From: Casp-Chloro-G3 sp002816715
GTDB lineage: Bacteria > Chloroflexota > Dehalococcoidia > Lucifugimonadales > UBA3495
NCBI GenBank assembly: GCA_027623815.1
Contig: JAQBUV010000120.1
Span: 1 to 5,832, forward strand
DNA: 5,832 nt
Reading direction: 5' to 3'
The notes under the pieces were generated by a model. The model had not been told where the DNA came from. It ran no database searches and worked only from the letters and a program-made list of their open reading frames with translations. The position numbers were made by a program, and so were the translations under genes. This document shows, one piece after another, positions 4,126 through 5,832 of the stretch (within the stretch, counting starts at the first letter, position 1; every line of letters starts with the position of its first letter).

Positions 4126-5568
4126 TTAGCCTATTGTAACCCTTTCCTGCACGTAGCGGTACAGAGTTTGCTCCCTGGGGGCTAGGGCCAAGGCCAGGGT
4201 CAACGGCCCCAAGCGCCCAATGAACATGGTCAGCATGAATATTGATTTACCAATTACGCTGAGCTCCGGCACGATTCCCGTAGAGGCGCCGGTGGTGCCA
4301 AAAGCGGAAACGGTGTCGAAGAGCAGGTCCAGGAAGGGGATATCTGGCTCAGTCAAGGTCAACGTGGACAGGACCAGGATTATAAACAATACCCCCAAGA
4401 CCCCAACGGTCAAAGCCCTCAGCACCTGATGCTGGGAGATTTCCCGGCCGAAGGCCTCCGCTTGGGGTCGCCCTTTTATGGATGAAATCACGGCGGCAAT
4501 AATCACGGCAAAGGTGTTTACCTTGATTCCGCCCGCCACCGAGCCTGAAGCCCCGCCGACGAACATCAGCGCCGGGTAGGTTAACTTGGTGAAGTCATCA
4601 GACAGTCCGAAATCGAAGGTGGCGAATCCGGCGGTGCGACCGCTGACCGAATGGAATATGGAGTCGGAAATTCGGTCTACCATACTCAGCCCCCCATAGG
4701 TTTCTGGGTTGGAAAATTCGGCGAAGAATAATACCAGAGCTCCCACCACCCATAGGAGCAAACTGGTGACGACTACCAGTTTGGTGTCTAGATTGAGCCG
4801 CGAAAACCGGCGGTGGCGGTAAATGTCTACTAGTGACGTCCAGCCGATGCCCCCTAGAACTATGAGTATGATCAATGTGAACAACAGGGTTTCAGCAGTA
4901 GCAATGCGCGCCAAGCCGCTCCCCGCGGGAGACGCGGGCAAAATAGAGAATCCGGCGTTGTTAAAGGCTGAAACCGATAAAAATATGGACTGCCAGATCG
5001 ATTCGCCAATCCCCATTCCGTCCAGGCCATTGATGCGCCAGAAAATGACTCCAGCGCCAATGAGATAAATCAGAAATACGACGATTACTATATTGCGGGT
5101 TATCCTTCGCAGGCCCTCCATGCGGTCAAGCCCCATAGTATCCCGTAGCACCAAACGCTCCGATAGAGATGAACGCTGTCCCAGCAATGCCAGGATGAAC
5201 GTTGCTGCTGCCATGAAACTCAGCCCGCCAATCAGCATCAGAAAGAATATTATCGCCTGTCCAAAGTGACTCCAGTAGGTTGGAGTATCAACCACCGTGT
5301 GCCCGGTGACGGTCACCGCGGAAGTGGCAGTGAAGAAGGCCAATATCAGCGGAGTGAACACCCCGGCGCTGCTGGATATGGGCAGAGACAGCAACAGTCC
5401 ACCGAATATGATGAGAGCGGCGAATCCAAAAGACAGTAGGAAGGGTGTGCTGAATATTCGGCGGGGATGTCTTCTCGGAACCGGCTCAGCAAAGGTCGGC
5501 TGCAACTGGTCAACCCGGGGCTGACGGATGACGCTATCCCGAGGACGGCGGGGTGGATTTACTTCCAA
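4126..5568 (-). CDS. ktrB: K+ uptake membrane subunit KtrB (TrkH/KtrB family)
   Basis: This ion-conducting subunit imports K+, often with Na+, through one pore per chain. Its 480 residues contain four membrane-pore-membrane repeats. Selectivity loops are VTVTGHTV (85-92), FNNAGFS (202-208), SGRTAGF (309-315) and FGTTGAS (423-429). The gating segment GGASGSVAGGIKVNTF (338-353) and the GRLGPLTLAL block (451-460), whose Arg452 matches the conserved inner arginine, are intact. The first membrane helix begins near residue 42 and leads straight to the first pore loop, so the two extra helices of TrkH are absent and KtrB is the better name. Residues 1-40 form an Arg/Pro-rich cytosolic extension. The start codon is TTG: an in-frame TAG lies 12 bases upstream, AGGA is spaced seven bases from TTG, and no ATG or GTG precedes the first helix. 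Confidence 0.96.
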   Translation of the reverse strand: MEVNPPRRPRDSVIRQPRVDQLQPTFAEPVPRRHPRRIFSTPFLLSFGFAALIIFGGLLLSLPISSSAGVFTPLILAFFTATSAVTVTGHTVVDTPTYWSHFGQAIIFFLMLIGGLSFMAAATFILALLGQRSSLSERLVLRDTMGLDRMEGLRRITRNIVIVVFLIYLIGAGVIFWRINGLDGMGIGESIWQSIFLSVSAFNNAGFSILPASPAGSGLARIATAETLLFTLIILIVLGGIGWTSLVDIYRHRRFSRLNLDTKLVVVTSLLLWVVGALVLFFAEFSNPETYGGLSMVDRISDSIFHSVSGRTAGFATFDFGLSDDFTKLTYPALMFVGGASGSVAGGIKVNTFAVIIAAVISSIKGRPQAEAFGREISQHQVLRALTVGVLGVLFIILVLSTLTLTEPDIPFLDLLFDTVSAFGTTGASTGIVPELSVIGKSIFMLTMFIGRLGPLTLALALAPREQTLYRYVQERVTIG

Positions 5569-5602
5569 TTGGTGTTCCTAACAGTAGCAGAAGTCGCAGA
5601 TT

Positions 5603-5638
5603 GGCTCAGCATCCGGCAGGGAGATGTTCGTCGGAGCC
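5603..5638 (-). other. Two-part hairpin in the ktrB 5' leader
   Basis: On the - transcript, GGCTC pairs with GAGCC (5 bp). After a one-sided CGACG bulge, AACATC pairs with GATGCT (5 of 6). The apical loop is TCCCTGCCG. The structure lies about 40 bases below the predicted start point and 35 bases before the ktrB start codon. Cyclic di-AMP (ydaO) riboswitches are known upstream of ktr genes, but I find neither their size nor their conserved segments here. It may be a small regulatory leader structure or may be chance. Confidence 0.35.
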
Positions 5639-5682
5639 TGGATCGATTTAAAAAAGCAGTCACCTGGCTGGCCAATTCCCGG

Positions 5683-5711
5683 ATTCTAGTAATTTGTCGC
5701 ATCGGTGTCAA
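5683..5711 (-). promoter_or_regulatory. Strong promoter of ktrB-ktrA
   Basis: On the - strand a perfect -35 box, TTGACA (5711-5706), is followed by exactly 17 bases and the -10 box TAGAAT (5688-5683, five of six). Transcription should start near 5676, giving a leader of about 107 bases before the TTG start of ktrB. This is the closest match to the housekeeping sigma consensus in the window. The stretch 5569-5832 otherwise holds the leader hairpin, a possible gene tail at the right edge, and no confident gene. Confidence 0.8.
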
Positions 5712-5773
5712 CGCCAAAACTTCAGTATTAACTAGGGGTATTTTACATCGAATGATTGAGGTGGACCCCATTG

Positions 5774-5830
5774 TTAGGACAGCGAAAGGGCCAAGTTAAG
5801 ATAGTCTCCCGCTGGAAGGTCCGATGCCAA
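5774..5830 (-). CDS. Possible C-terminal tail of an upstream gene (partial)
   Basis: A - strand frame entering from the right edge encodes LASDLPAGDYLNLALSLS and ends at TAA (5776-5774), 62 bases before the ktrB -35 box. Its composition looks like a normal protein end. However, another - strand frame is also open over this interval, and 18 residues cannot identify a family, so this is a weak call. The position would be natural for the gene preceding ktrB. Confidence 0.25.
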   Translation of the reverse strand: MASDLPAGDYLNLALSLS

Positions 5831-5832
5831 GT

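Noticed and set aside
3595..4185. A 196-residue + strand frame opposite ktrA.
   Set aside because: It has a His/Gly/Ala-rich shadow composition and lies over the unmistakable KtrA sequence.
5569..5676. A ydaO-type cyclic di-AMP riboswitch in the ktrB leader.
   Set aside because: The leader is too short and none of the conserved segments I know for that class could be found.
5797..5832. A + strand gene starting at ATG 5824 with GGAAGG just before it.
   Set aside because: Only three codons are visible, the spacing of four bases is short, and no convincing promoter precedes it.

Overview
The window looks like a stretch of an ordinary bacterial chromosome of intermediate GC. The most likely source is an environmental member of the Chloroflexota, perhaps a Dehalococcoidia relative. 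That assignment rests only on the mix of a stand-alone prephenate dehydratase, split TrkA-type RCK proteins and a KtrB-KtrA pair, and I could not test it. No phage, integrase, CRISPR, tRNA or rRNA was seen.

Left part, + strand (1-750): the last 26 codons of an unidentified gene, then a promoter with a perfect TATAAT box only about 11 bases from the next start codon. Two small overlapping genes follow: a 94-residue single-span membrane protein resembling YtxG (DUF948) and a 78-residue YtxH-like protein. They end in two hairpins, the second of which is a terminator shared with the convergent operon.

Middle part, - strand (3210 down to 757): one apparent operon, usp - RCK_N protein (135 aa) - RCK_N/RCK_C protein (219 aa) - pheA. 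Gaps are 11, 5 and 2 bases. A promoter, TTGCAA-16-TATAAT, lies upstream and carries two palindromes that could be operators. The operon contains regulatory parts typical of K+ or other cation transport but no membrane pore. Its last gene makes phenylpyruvate for phenylalanine synthesis.

Between the operons (3270-3385) lies a short REPIN-like repeat: two inverted 21-base hairpin units, framed by 13-base imperfect terminal inverted repeats.

Right part, - strand (5711 down to 3403): ktrB-ktrA, encoding a K+ channel-like membrane subunit and its cytosolic RCK gating ring. They are driven by a near-consensus promoter, TTGACA-17-TAGAAT, followed by a leader of about 107 nucleotides containing a two-part hairpin. 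ktrB starts at TTG.

Taken together, the window is a K+ uptake and stress-sensing locus. KtrB/KtrA form the transporter. The Usp and two extra RCK proteins could form a second sensor that acts in trans on this or another transporter. The strongest unusual signals are the REPIN-like element, the pore-less RCK/Usp cassette joined to pheA, and the structured ktrB leader.
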